NCBI GenBank assembly: GCA_944990035.1
Contig: CALYLX010000155.1
Span: 434,001-498,000, forward strand
Direction: 5' to 3'
DNA length: 64,000 bases
Source of the DNA: Clitopilus passeckerianus
Lineage: Eukaryota > Basidiomycota > Agaricomycetes > Agaricales > Entolomataceae
This document shows, piece by piece, positions 24,190 through 33,719 of the stretch; within the stretch, counting starts at the first letter, position 1, and every line of letters starts with the position of its first letter. The position numbers were made by a program, and so were the translations under genes. The notes below the pieces were generated by a model. It was not told the origin of the DNA. It saw only the letters and a program-made list of their open reading frames with translations, and made no database searches.

Positions 24190-24400
24190 GAATCTTCTAC
24201 GGAGTAACGCAAGTATATACAGCCTCCCAAATTGGCGCATATTGGTCACAGTCCCATCCTTCGATCTCCCCGAGTGCATAGGTCTGGTCAGCACGAAGCC
24301 AGGATCTGAGGGAAGGGAGCGCCTCCTCGATGGGGTTGAGGTCCAGTGAAAAAGCCCCAATCCATGGGGCCGTTGGACACCGACCAGCGGCCAAAAGCGC
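24190..24400 (-). mobile_element. Tc1/mariner-type DDE transposase C-terminal remnant
   Basis: The minus strand reads APWIGAFSLDLNPIEEALPS, then LRSWLRADQTYALGEIEGWD, CDQYAPIWEAVYTCVTP and a stop. The SxDLNPIEEAxxxLKxWLRR core around the last catalytic acidic residue is diagnostic of Tc1/mariner-type DDE transposases common in mushrooms, and the spacing to IWEAV fits the same family. The two upstream catalytic Asp regions were not found, so this is a fragment. Terminal inverted repeats were not identified. Confidence 0.7.
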
Positions 24401-24829
24401 AATCGCATTCCATTATTGAGACAATTCGAGCTTCGACAAATCACAAGGCTCTCCAATAAACTTCATAACTCACACTCTGCCACCATCTCTCCAAGGCCAG
24501 GAACCTTGTGGATACAGCCTGTAACTCGCAATGGCTGTGCCGCAGATGTTATTGAAGTAGTGTCCAAGATAATACGGACAGGCGAAATTGGTTGTCCCAG
24601 CCCCCAAAGCATGCACTCTTCACAAGGGGAGGTACGCCAAGTCCACTCTACAACCTCAAAGCTATATTCTCATCGTTACATCACAAAAGGGAGTGCTGGC
24701 GATATTGCAAGTGAAATTTGACTAAGATTACAACCAGGAGAAACAACGGGTGAGAGCAAAACTAAGCCAGCAAACAGTGTCGATGACATTAAAACAGTGC
24801 CCTAAGAACATTGAGCAAGAAATGATGTT

Positions 24830-25394
24830 GGATCTGTCATATCAAACACAAGTTCAGATTTAATGCATCAAACGAAAGAGTAAATAGACGTACCGAGACG
24901 ATTGTTAAGAACAAAGTTCTCCACATCGTCAGGACCGAATTGTGCAACAGGCAGTGTGCTGAGAATACCAGACAACGTGCCTTGCAACCAAGTCGATCCC
25001 GCAACATTACCGGGATCAAATTGAAGCTTGCGGTCAAGCAAGACAGTAGCAAGGTCGCATACCAGGATGGAGGCTTCATGAGAGGTTAGTAGTGTGGTTA
25101 TGACTGGCATAAAAAGAATAGAAAACCTATCATAAGTTGATATGAGTTTGCCCAGAATGGTGTCTCAAATAAAATGTTAGGTTGAAAAAGGTAACTGCAA
25201 CTGGGAAGTACCTGTTGCAAGAGAGAGGTGATACGGTGACACCAGAGGTCCTGAAATCTTAATTGAGAAGTGCTCACAAAAGAAGAAAGAGAAGACCTCA
25301 CAAGCTAGAACAAAGTGAGTGAGGAGTGAATAAAAATATGTTACTGAATAGGGAGTCAAGAGTGCACACATTCTGCACAGTGGCCCATGGAGAG
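24830..25394 (-). other. Unassigned reading frames downstream of the repeat array
   Basis: On the minus strand a protein-like frame at about 25090-24890 reads TSHEASILVCDLATVLLDRK, LQFDPGNVAGSTWLQGTLSG and ILSTLPVAQFGPDDVENFVL, ending near a donor-like GTACGT. I do not recognise it. It could be a 3' exon of the gene that crosses the array or a separate small gene. Between it and the array are two short stretches (near 25302 and 25272) starting GTGAGGTCTTC and GTGAGCACTTC, which resemble diverged beginnings of the 69-bp unit. Reading-frame continuity with the array could not be settled by eye. Confidence 0.3.
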
Positions 25395-28300
25395 TCAGAT
25401 AATGATGCTAAAGTGATCCTGCCTGACACTGACATGCTACCAAACAATAATGCAGAAGTGGTTGAGAAAACAATGATGATGATGGTGATGATGAAACTTG
25501 ATGCTCAGTGGAAGACAGCCAAGGGACGAGGTTGAAGCACTCACGAACTGCAGGCCAGACAGGTCGGGGATGGTCAGTGGATGACGGCCAAGGAACGAGG
25601 TTGAAGCACTCACTTCCTGCAGGCCAGACAGGTCGGGGATGGTCAGTGGATGACGGCCAAGGGACGAGGTTGAAGCACTCACCAACTGCAGGCCAGACAG
25701 GTCGGGGATGGTCAGTGGATGACCGCCAAGGGACGAGGTTGAAGCACTCACCAACTGCAGGCCAGACAGGTCGGGGATGGTCAGTGGATGACCGCCAAGG
25801 GACGAGGTTGAAGCACTCACCAACTGCAGGCCAGACAGGTCGGGGATGGTCAGTGGATGACCGCCAAGGGACGAGGTTGAAGCACTCACCAACTGCAGGC
25901 CAGACAGGTCGGGGATGGTCAGTGGATGACAGCCAAGGAACGAGGTTGAAGCACTCACCAACTGCAGGCCAGACAGGTCGGGGATGGTCAGTGGATGACA
26001 GCCAAGGGACGAGGTTGAAGCACTCACATCCTGCAGGCCAGACAGGTCGGGAATGGTCAGTGGATGACGGCCAAGGGACGAGGTTGAAGCACTCACTTCC
26101 TGCAGGCCAGACAGGTCGGGGATGGTCAGTGGATGACCGCCAAGGAACGAGGTTGAAGCACTCACCAACTGCAGGCCAGACAGGTCGGGGATGGTCAGTG
26201 GATGACCGCCAAGGGACGAGGTTGAAGCACTCACTTCCTGCAGGCCAGACAGGTCGGGGATGGTCAGTGGATGACAGCCAAGGGACGAGGTTGAAGCACT
26301 CACTTCCTGCAGGCCAGACAGGTCGGGGATGGTCAGTGGATGACAGCCAAGGGACGAGGTTGAAGCACTCACTTCCTGCAGGCCAGACAGGTCGGGGATG
26401 GTCAGTGGATGACAGCCAAGGGACGAGGTTGAAGCACTCACCGACTGCAGGCCAGACAGGTCGGGGATGGTCAGTGGATGACCGCCAAGGAACAAGGTTG
26501 AAGCACTCACCGACTGCAGGCCAGACAGGTCGGGGATGGTCAGTGGATGACGGCCAAGGGACGAGGTTGAAGCACTCACGTCCTGCAGGCCAGACAGGTC
26601 GGGGATGGTCAGTGGATGACCGCCAAGGGACGAGGTTGAAGCACTCACCAACTGCAGGCCAGACAGGTCGGGGATGGTCAGTGGATGACCGCCAAGGGAC
26701 GAGGTTGAAGCACTCACCGACTGCAGGCCAGACAGGTCGGGGATGGTCAGTGGATGACCGCCAAGGGACGAGGTTGAAGCACTCACCAACTGCAGGCCAG
26801 ACAGGTCGGGGATGGTCAGTGGATGACAGCCAAGGAACGAGGTTGAAGCACTCACCAACTGCAGGCCAGACAGGTCGGGGATGGTCAGTGGATGACAGCC
26901 AAGGGACGAGGTTGAAGCACTCACTTCCTGCAGGCCAGACAGGTCGGGAATGGTCAGTGGATGACGGCCAAGGGACGAGGTTGAAGCACTCACCAACTGC
27001 AGGCCAGACAGGTCGGGGATGGTCAGTGGATGACCGCCAAGGAACGAGGTTGAAGCACTCACCAACTGCAGGCCAGACAGGTCGGGGATGGTCAGTGGAT
27101 GACCGCCAAGGGACGAAGTTGAAGCACTCACTTCCTGCAGGCCAGACAGGTCGGGGATGGTCAGTGGATGACAGCCAAGGGACGAGGTTGAAGCACTCAC
27201 TTCCTGCAGGCCAGACAGGTCGGGGATGGTCAGTGGATGACAGCCAAGGGACGAGGTTGAAGCACTCACCGACTGCAGGCCAGACAGGTCGGGGATGGTC
27301 AGTGGATGACCGCCAAGGAACAAGGTTGAAGCACTCACCGACTGCAGGCCAGACAGGTCGGGGATGGTCAGTGGATGACGGCCAAGGGACGAGGTTGAAG
27401 CACTCACGTCCTGCAGGTCAGACAGGTCGGGGATGGTCAGTGGATGACCGCCAAGGGACGAGGTTGAAGCACTCACCAACTGCAGGCCAGACAGGTCGGG
27501 GATGGTCAGTGGATGACCGCCAAGGGACGAGGTTGAAGCACTCACCAACTGCAGGCCAGACAGGTCGGGGATGGTCAGTGGATGACCGCCAAGGGACGAG
27601 GTTGAAGCACTCACCAACTGCAGGCCAGACAGGTCGGGGATGGTCAGTGGATGACAGCCAAGGAACGAGGTTGAAGCACTCACCAACTGCAGGCCAGACA
27701 GGTCGGGGATGGTCAGTGGATGACAGCCAAGGGACGAGGTTGAAGCACTCACTTCCTGCAGGCCAGACAGGTCGGGAATGGTCAGTGGATGACGGCCAAG
27801 GGACGAGGTTGAAGCACTCACCAACTGCAGGCCAGACAGGTCGGGGATGGTCAGTGGATGACCGCCAAGGAACGAGGTTGAAGCACTCACGAACTGCAGG
27901 CCAGACAGGTCAGGGATGGTCAGTGGATGACCGCCAAGGGACGAGGTTGAAGCACTCACGAACTGCAGGCCAGACAGGTCAGGGATGGTCAGTGGATGAC
28001 CGCCAAGGGACGAGGTTGAAGCACTCACGAACTGCAGGCCAGACAGGTCGGGGATGGTCAGTGGATGACCGCCAAGGGACGAGGTTGAAGCACTCACAAA
28101 CTGCAGGCCAGACAGGTCGGGGATGGTCAGTGGATGACCGCCACAGGACGAGCTTGAAGCACTCACAAACTGCCACGGTGTTCAGGTTATTGATATGATG
28201 ACACCAATGTCACGGTGTACAAGACCAGATACTCACCACCAGCATGGGGAACAACTTTATGCACTCTCTCACCACAGAATGCTTTTCAGGTTGGTTCTGC

Positions 28301-29325
28301 GTCACCATACGTGAAATCCTATGTATCATCGGTCATTGTTCACTCCACCATTGGCACAGTGTCAACATACCTTCTTGAAGCGAGTAATGTAGCCCGTTCC
28401 GTGTTCTCCCTTCGCACCCCCAAAAGCATCACAGTGACTGCATTATTGTCTAACGCATCCGCCGTCGCACCGAGAAGTGCGTTGCAAGACCCATTCTCAT
28501 GCATTCCTCTGTAATTAATCAACGGTGAGTGCAGCAGCTTTGAATAAGTAACCTACCCTCTAATCGAACGTACTTTTGGTCCCGGCCGATGCAGGTTAAC
28601 CAATCCGCTTCGAAGATAGATTGGGCCTTCTGCCTGACTGCTTCCTGTGTCGGGACAGCATCCATTTCATCTTCCATATCAATTTCCTTTCTGATCCTGA
28701 AATCTTCATACTTTGTGAAAACCACGATGATTGGGACTATCACAAGCTTTCAGCTTTTACCGCCACTCGACCGCTCACATAAATTGCACACACCATTGTT
28801 TTTAGGGCATATATTCTTGAGATGAATCGCCTCCAAACACGGGCGGTCATTGTCCATAGGGATACAATACCTCAAACACGATGTCAGTTCGAACCATGTT
28901 ACTAACAAGAGGAGCTCACCAGATCGCATGCAGCCTATCCCGAAGTCTCTTCTTGGAGGTTTTCTCCTTCACAAAGTCTTGGATACATTTCAATTCGCCT
29001 TCGTCCCCTGCTTCAAGTCCGCGAGAGTCGTGGAAAACGTAACCAGTGCGATTCTTAAAGATGAGCTCATCGTGAATGTTGTGTTCCCCACGCTTCATAG
29101 CAAAAGCAGTGAAACTTTAGGACCTTACGAAAAGACGTTGCTCACCTCCTGTGTGGGTAAGAGAACCCTTTCATGGGACTCGTCTACCGCCGCGTAAATC
29201 TCGGGATCATCCGTCGTCTCACAAACGCGTTTTAAGATTGACGTTTTTCCTGCATTTGCCCGACCCATAATAAGAACCCGAAATTTGATGTCTCTGAGGA
29301 CGGCCTGAATCTTCGTGGAGGACAT
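25395..29325 (-). CDS. Fungal P-loop GTPase-like protein (gene B) whose 3' part crosses the intron array
   Basis: The ATG at 29325 gives KFRVLIMGRANAGKTSILKR (G1, residues about 14-33). Later exons give YVFHDSRGLEAGDEGELKCI (G3), KRLRDRLHAIW, VPIIVVFTKYEDFRIRK (G4, TKYE instead of TKxD) and LLGATADALDNNAVTVMLLG. This order is typical of a large mushroom GTPase family. An intron at 28370-28319 (GTATGT...CATAG) joins ASRR to ISRMVTQNQPEKHSVVREC and IKLFPMLV, ending at 28237. The next donor, GTGAGT at 28236, is in phase 0, and its acceptor GGCAG at 28170 leads into the first triplet of the array. The array would then add 39 single codons in phase 0 (Phe, Leu, Glu, Ser and Asp only). A last intron, 25544-25437, would lead to a short end, HVSVRQDHFSIII, with the stop at 25395. 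The upstream GTPase is well supported. The passage through the array and the final exon are inferred. Confidence 0.55.
25545..28169 (-). repeat. Tandem array of 38 x 69-bp units, each a 66-nt intron plus a 3-nt exon
   Basis: From 25545 to 28169 the sequence repeats with an exact 69-bp period and no indels. The variable triplets sit at 25545 + 69k for k = 0 to 38, giving 39 triplets and 38 intervening segments of exactly 66 nt. On the minus strand every intervening segment starts GTGAGTGCTTCAA, carries CCACTGACCATCCC (a CTGAC branch-point-like site about 26 nt before the end) and ends TGGCCTGCAG, which is a textbook short fungal intron. The triplets between acceptor and next donor are TTG (16), GAA (9), TTT/TTC (6), TCG (5) and GAT/GAC (3), and never a stop. 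Variation inside the 66-nt segments is concentrated at two positions plus a few singletons. Because 69 is divisible by three, both strands are also open through the array. Confidence 0.9.
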
Positions 29326-30239
29326 TATAAGAAGGGAAAGTGAATGGAAGCAGAATATGGGCCGAGAGATGAAGCAATATAGATATAGGGGAAGATGGCG
29401 AACACATGGTAGGCACTATTTGTACACCCACTTGACCGACCACCTACCCCAGTCCCTTCATACAATTTTGGATGTGGATTGCTACATCGAGACCGCTCAT
29501 TTTCGGATAAATCAAACTAACCTCCAAAAGGACTGGCTTTGGTGATATCAGGAAAGGAACAAGGAACTTGAAGATCTCATGTGATCCATCGTGGATTTCA
29601 GATCTACGACGAATCCCGCCGCGACACCAAGCTAAACTTGGAAGCTTTTGTCTACAGATGTATTTTTTTTCGATGTTAGATGAGTCGGTTCAAGGCTCTC
29701 ATGGAATTTTGAAGACACGCGATCACTGGTCGCCTTCAAGTTCCTCAGGCTTAATCACCCATGACTAGTGCCATACAGATTATCGATTGTTGGTTATCGA
29801 TTATTGCTTACTGTATCGAAAGCCATGCAGAGCCACCCACCAAGTAAATATCTGCCTTGTGGTTCCAACTACGTTAGACCGATAAACTGTTGGCTACGGT
29901 GTTTGTTCTTGGGCCCGAAGAAACGTGGAATTTACGTTTTGAAAACAATTGAGATCAGAACGGACTGATGACTGAAGGCTAGGACTTTGCGTTCCAATAC
30001 TTTCCGTCGCTTATGTCATTGTCATCTAATCTAATGAATGTATTCGCTCTCTAATATCTCGGCCTTTTGAACGACTTTTCTCGCCAATGCGCGCGTTAAC
30101 TCTGAAAATACCTCTCCAAACCCGCTTTCAGAGCCTCTTACGCTGGTCACTCCAGCACCTCCCGTCGCTCGCGTATTGTTTGCTGCCCGAGACCTCAACT
30201 CGACCCCTGAGGTACCCCGACGGCCCTTCTCAACACTTG
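29326..30239. other. Intergenic, no supported gene
   Basis: This stretch lies upstream of GTPase gene B and presumably includes its promoter. It is stop-rich. The short open frames at 29568-29968 (plus) and 30252-30031 (minus) show no recognisable domain or splice pattern. Confidence 0.5.
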
Positions 30240-30914
30240 AGGGAAGTATCAAGAAAATGCACCAGGGCGGCTTTGTGAAGAAACCGGAAACTCCGAGCTA
30301 CAAGCCTTTCAGTATCACTCAACGATGGCAAGTGGTTCAAGCATTTTGAATTTGAGCCACCCGAGCCACTCAAGCTAATGGAGAAACTTACCGCTAAGCC
30401 GTGGAATGGCCTGGCCATTGAGCAGCATATCCTGAAGTCTGGCCAAGAACGTCGAGTTTCAATATGAAGGAGCCAATTATAACATCTGGCAGAAGGGTGA
30501 TCTGTGCGTCATTGCACCGACTGAAGCTGGGAAGTCACTGGTCTGGGTGTTGCCTCTGCTGTTGCAGGATCGTGGGGTTTCATTAGTAACGGTTCCGTAT
30601 ACGAGCTTGGGTGCTCAGGGAGAGAAACGGTGCTTTCAGTTCTCTGCATATTGAGCTTCTGTCTTGATAAGATGCGTGCTCCAGGCATTGGGGAACCTCG
30701 TTACACTGTACCGTTCTACATTCAAAATCACATTCTGATTCTATGCAGGCCGATCTTGCAGGCACTAGTGACCCTCACGTTGTCTACGTATGTCCGGAGA
30801 TGCGCGAAACACCTATCTCTGCTCGTGCTCTTTACGCAGAAAGGTTCAAGGCCGTGCTATCTACAATATACATTGATGAAGCGCAGAGAACATATCGTGG
30901 CGGCTTCCCTATCT
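30240..30914 (+). pseudogene. RecQ-like DEAD/DEAH helicase fragment
   Basis: The plus strand contains the first part of a RecQ-type helicase core in disjoint frames. The frame at about 30330-30450 reads NDGKWFKHFEFEPPEPLKLM and PWNGLAIEQHILKSGQERRV, then a stop. After a one-base shift, FQYEGANYNIWQKGDLCVIA is followed by PTEAGKSLVWVLPLLL (motif I, usually APTGxGKS) and VSLVTVPYTSLG. Further on, ADLAGTSDPHVVYVCPEMRE, SARALYAERFKAVLSTIYID and EAQRTYRGGFPI cover motif II (DEAQ) and end at TAA near 30914. The helicase C-terminal lobe is missing. Mushroom genomes carry many RecQ-like copies, some within mobile elements. The frame breaks and truncation mark this as a relic. Confidence 0.6.
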
Positions 30915-30999
30915 AAACCTCCACCTCCTGTTGAAGGAGGTGGAATCTCACATAACATTTGCGTCTCTCTCTCGGCTACTTCGCTGGAGACTCATCGAG

Positions 31000-31440
31000 A
31001 TTCACTCAAAGTTTTTGCAGGCCCAAAATCTGACTTCGACAGCAGACTTGTATTTGAGCTCGTCCTTTGATACAGCAGTTGAACATCAAGATCCGTAGGG
31101 CTCGAAGCATCGGCCTTCCCTGATGGATTAACGAGGATTCCATTGAAAACAATTTCAGCGTATAGGGACAGCCAGCCATGAATGTAGTTGTGGAGTAACT
31201 CCATACATTCATGTGCATAGCTGTAACGATCTGCTGCGTAGAACACAGGAGTCCAGACGTTGATCATTTGCAGGATACTTCGGCGGGTTGGACGACTGTA
31301 CGATTGCGTCCAGCATCTCGCGCAGGGCCATGAGATAGCGAGCAAGCAAAACAGCATGTGCAGTGACGGTGTTTCCTTCCAAGGTCTACTCTCCAGAGAT
31401 CTCGAGTTGGAAGTGAGACGGAAGGATGAAGTGATCAACC
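31000..31440 (-). pseudogene. DUF6589-like fragment
   Basis: A minus-strand frame reads VWTPVFYAADRYSYAHECME, LLHNYIHGWLSLYAEIVFNG, ILVNPSGKADASSPTDLDVQ and LLYQR. The pattern RxxYAxECxxLLHN...WLVNxxGxxxxFxxxDLxxE resembles DUF6589, a domain in large repetitive agaricomycete proteins of unknown role. The homology covers only about 80 residues and begins and ends abruptly. It lies next to the helicase fragment in the opposite orientation, so both may be debris from repetitive families. The assignment is from memory of the motif and is tentative. Confidence 0.4.
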
Positions 31441-31716
31441 ATTGACGACCAGTTGGATGGGGAATAGTGATGTATATGTGCGTATTTTACTACTGCAACT
31501 ACTCCTTGCTCCGATCCATGTTTCCTCAGATTCATTACACGACTCAGGATTATATGGGATGGAGTAGAAGAGAAATGTATTTTGAAAAATAGATATGCAG
31601 ATAAATACATGAGTAGGTACTAATGCACTATTAAGGATGGTATTACAACAGCAGCCCTTTATTAAGAAGGAGAAGGAAACGAGTGTATGGTTCAGTTTTA
31701 GTCTACCATGAACCTT

Positions 31717-33652
31717 TTACTGCTTGTCCCAGTACACCTCAGCACGAGCCTTGACAGTGTTGCCAGAGGTGGGAGGAATCCCAGACCCGAGAATACCCTG
31801 CCACACACCAGTCATACCGAGACCGATATGCCTGCCAGAGACGTCAAACTCGGCGACCGCAACCTGGTCAGAGCCAGCGGGGCGGGGGTTGTATGTCCAG
31901 AACTGGCTGTTGGCGTACGAGGCGTTGGCAGCGTTGGCGGCACCGACGACGGGGGTCGAGCTGACAAGCGAGATGTTGAACACGTTGCCGTTGAAGTGCT
32001 GGAGCTTCATGTGCGAGAACCAGGGAGAGTCGTATTGGGCAAGGAGCGTGGGGATGTTGCTGTCGACACCGCCGGGGAGGATGGTGGTCAGATTGGAGGC
32101 GAGCTGCCTGCAAGCAGGGGTGGGGTTCTTGGGAGCAGGTGTAATCTGGCAGAAGTCGAGAGTACCGTAGCCGGGGTTGAAGTACTTGCCAGCGAGCGAA
32201 GCCATGTCGCGGGCGGGTTCCTTGGGCGCGGCGGGACGAGCGGTGGCGGCCTGAGGAGCAACAGACTTGATAGCCTTGTACCTCGTGTTGAAGTCGATTG
32301 GCTCCAGACCAAGGGCGCGGTCATAGATGTAGTTCTTGATGACCTCGCCGATCTGCATGCCGTGCTCGTTGTCGTTGGAGAGGACAGAGATGCCGATGCC
32401 ATCATCGGGCATGCGAGAGATCTGTGTGTTGAAGCCCTGGATGAACCCTCCGTGCTCGAGGATGTAGTGGCCACGGTAGTACAGCTGGAGCTGAGCAGCA
32501 CCGTACATCGGGATGGAGTACTCGGGGAAGCCAGGGAGGTAAGGGCCAGAGGGGATGATGGCGGAGGCAACCTTGTCGATGACGGCCTCAGGGATGATCT
32601 GCTTGCCAGTGTCAGGGTTCTTGCCCTTGAGGAGGAGGGCCTTGAGCCACTGAGCCATGTCGACACCGGTGGTCAACATGCCTCCAGCACCAGAGAGGAC
32701 GTTGCCGTCATCGCCGGCATCGGTGCCAGCCCACCAGCGCTGTTGGCGGGGAGTGCCTGCGAAGGGGTCCTCGTAGGGGTTCCAGCCAGCACGAGACATG
32801 CCGTAGGCGAGCTTGCCGGGGGAGGTGAAGGCCTTCTGGTAGTTGAAGGTGGATGCCTTCATGCCGAGAGGCTCGAAGAGGTTCTTGGTGCAGAAGCGGG
32901 CAAAGGGGATGCCGGTGAGCTTCTCGGGGACATAAGCCAGAACGGTGTACACGACGTTGTTGTAGAGCCAGATGTCGCGGAATTCGGCTGCTTGACGGTG
33001 GAATCCGAGCTTCTTGGTCTGAAAGAAGAGGAAAAATCAGAGATGATCCCGTCAAATCACTATCAAAGGAGACTTACGACAGTCTTGACCGTGTCAGAGT
33101 AGTGGTAGGCAAAGTCGTGGAGTGGGTAGCCGGTACGGTGGCTCATGGCATCCAGGAGGGTGGCCTGGCTCTTGCCAACAGGGTCAGTCATGTTGAACTC
33201 GGGAATAATGTCTGCGATCTTGCTCTCCCAAGTGATGGGCTTCTTGGACAGGGAGGGATTCTCGATCAGGAGACCGGTAGACATCACGGTGAGGAGCTAT
33301 TTTCAGAACAGATCGTCAGTCGCAGGAATAGATAATTAAGTGGCGGTACGCAACAGACCTTTGTGTTTGAGGCAATGTTGAAGTAGGTGTTCTCGTTCAC
33401 CTTGTCTCCATTACCGTTGGCGACACCGTAGCCCTTGACTTCCGTTTGCCAGGATCCGTCTTCGTTCTTCTTGACGTACGAGACGGAGATACCCCCAGGC
33501 GAGTTCCACTCCTTGAGCATATTTTCGATGAAAGCGTCGGTCTGCGCATCGAGAACCTGTGCGCCGGCAGACGGCTTTGCTGCAGCGGTGGCAGCTGCAG
33601 CTGTGTATGCAATGTAGAAGGGAAGGACGCCGAGGAGTGCCTTAAGCTGCAT
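31717..33652 (-). CDS. Secreted serine hydrolase with beta-lactamase/penicillin-binding fold (intact copy)
   Basis: The family (class C beta-lactamase-like; esterases, D-aminopeptidases and LACTB-like enzymes) uses a serine nucleophile in SxxK. Three exons (33652-33359, 33296-33078, 33018-31717) encode 604 residues. MQLKALLGVLPFYIAYTAAA looks like a signal peptide. ASNTK gives the SxxK motif (Ser95-Lys98), WLYNNVVY gives YxN (Tyr190-Asn192), and LEHGGFIQG (from about residue 359) replaces the third KTG-type box with HGG. A C-terminal region of about 150 residues after the catalytic domain is probably a beta-rich accessory domain. Substrates in fungi are mostly unknown, and antibiotic resistance should not be assumed. 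The start follows a TATA box by about 60 nt. A near-identical inverted copy lies at 35420-37353. Confidence 0.9.
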
Positions 33653-33711
33653 GGCTGCGAACTTAGAAGCTGAGGTGGGATGATGTCGATACTCCTTCAA
33701 TCTGCGCCATG

Positions 33712-33718
33712 TTTTATA
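33712..33718 (-). promoter_or_regulatory. TATA box of the intact hydrolase copy
   Basis: TATAAAA on the minus strand lies 60 nt upstream of the ATG at 33652. It is the last conserved element before the inverted repeat ends, so the copies share a core promoter but not upstream sequence. Confidence 0.6.
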
Positions 33719-33719
33719 C

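Larger units (their letters stand above)
31567..33719. repeat. Left arm of a 2.15 kb inverted duplication
   Basis: The left arm (2153 bp) is the reverse complement of 35353-37503 (2151 bp). Positions obey x + y = 69072 until the first indel. The only length differences are two single bases missing from the right arm. The arm contains a complete hydrolase gene from its TATA box to beyond its 3' end. Homology stops at GTATAAAAC on one side and at GAAGAGAAATG on the other. Confidence 0.95.

Noticed and set aside
25437..28166. A 909-residue minus-strand protein made of 23-residue repeats resembling a leucine-rich-repeat protein
   Set aside because: The most variable position (Leu/Glu/Asp/Ser/Phe) would fall at a buried leucine site of an LRR, which does not tolerate acids. 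Each unit instead has full intron signals, and the frame is open only because 69 is a multiple of three without stops. It remains possible as unspliced coding sequence.
25545..28169. CRISPR-like array
   Set aside because: The repeats are contiguous with 3-nt differences and no spacers, and the genome is eukaryotic.
25508..28198. An 896-residue plus-strand repeat protein
   Set aside because: It is the antisense of the same stop-free 69-bp unit. No start context, no flanking exons and no family resemblance on this strand.
31708..33102. A 464-residue plus-strand open frame across the hydrolase gene
   Set aside because: It is the antisense shadow of the hydrolase. The same shadow appears in the mirrored arm, and its composition follows the codon bias of the real strand.
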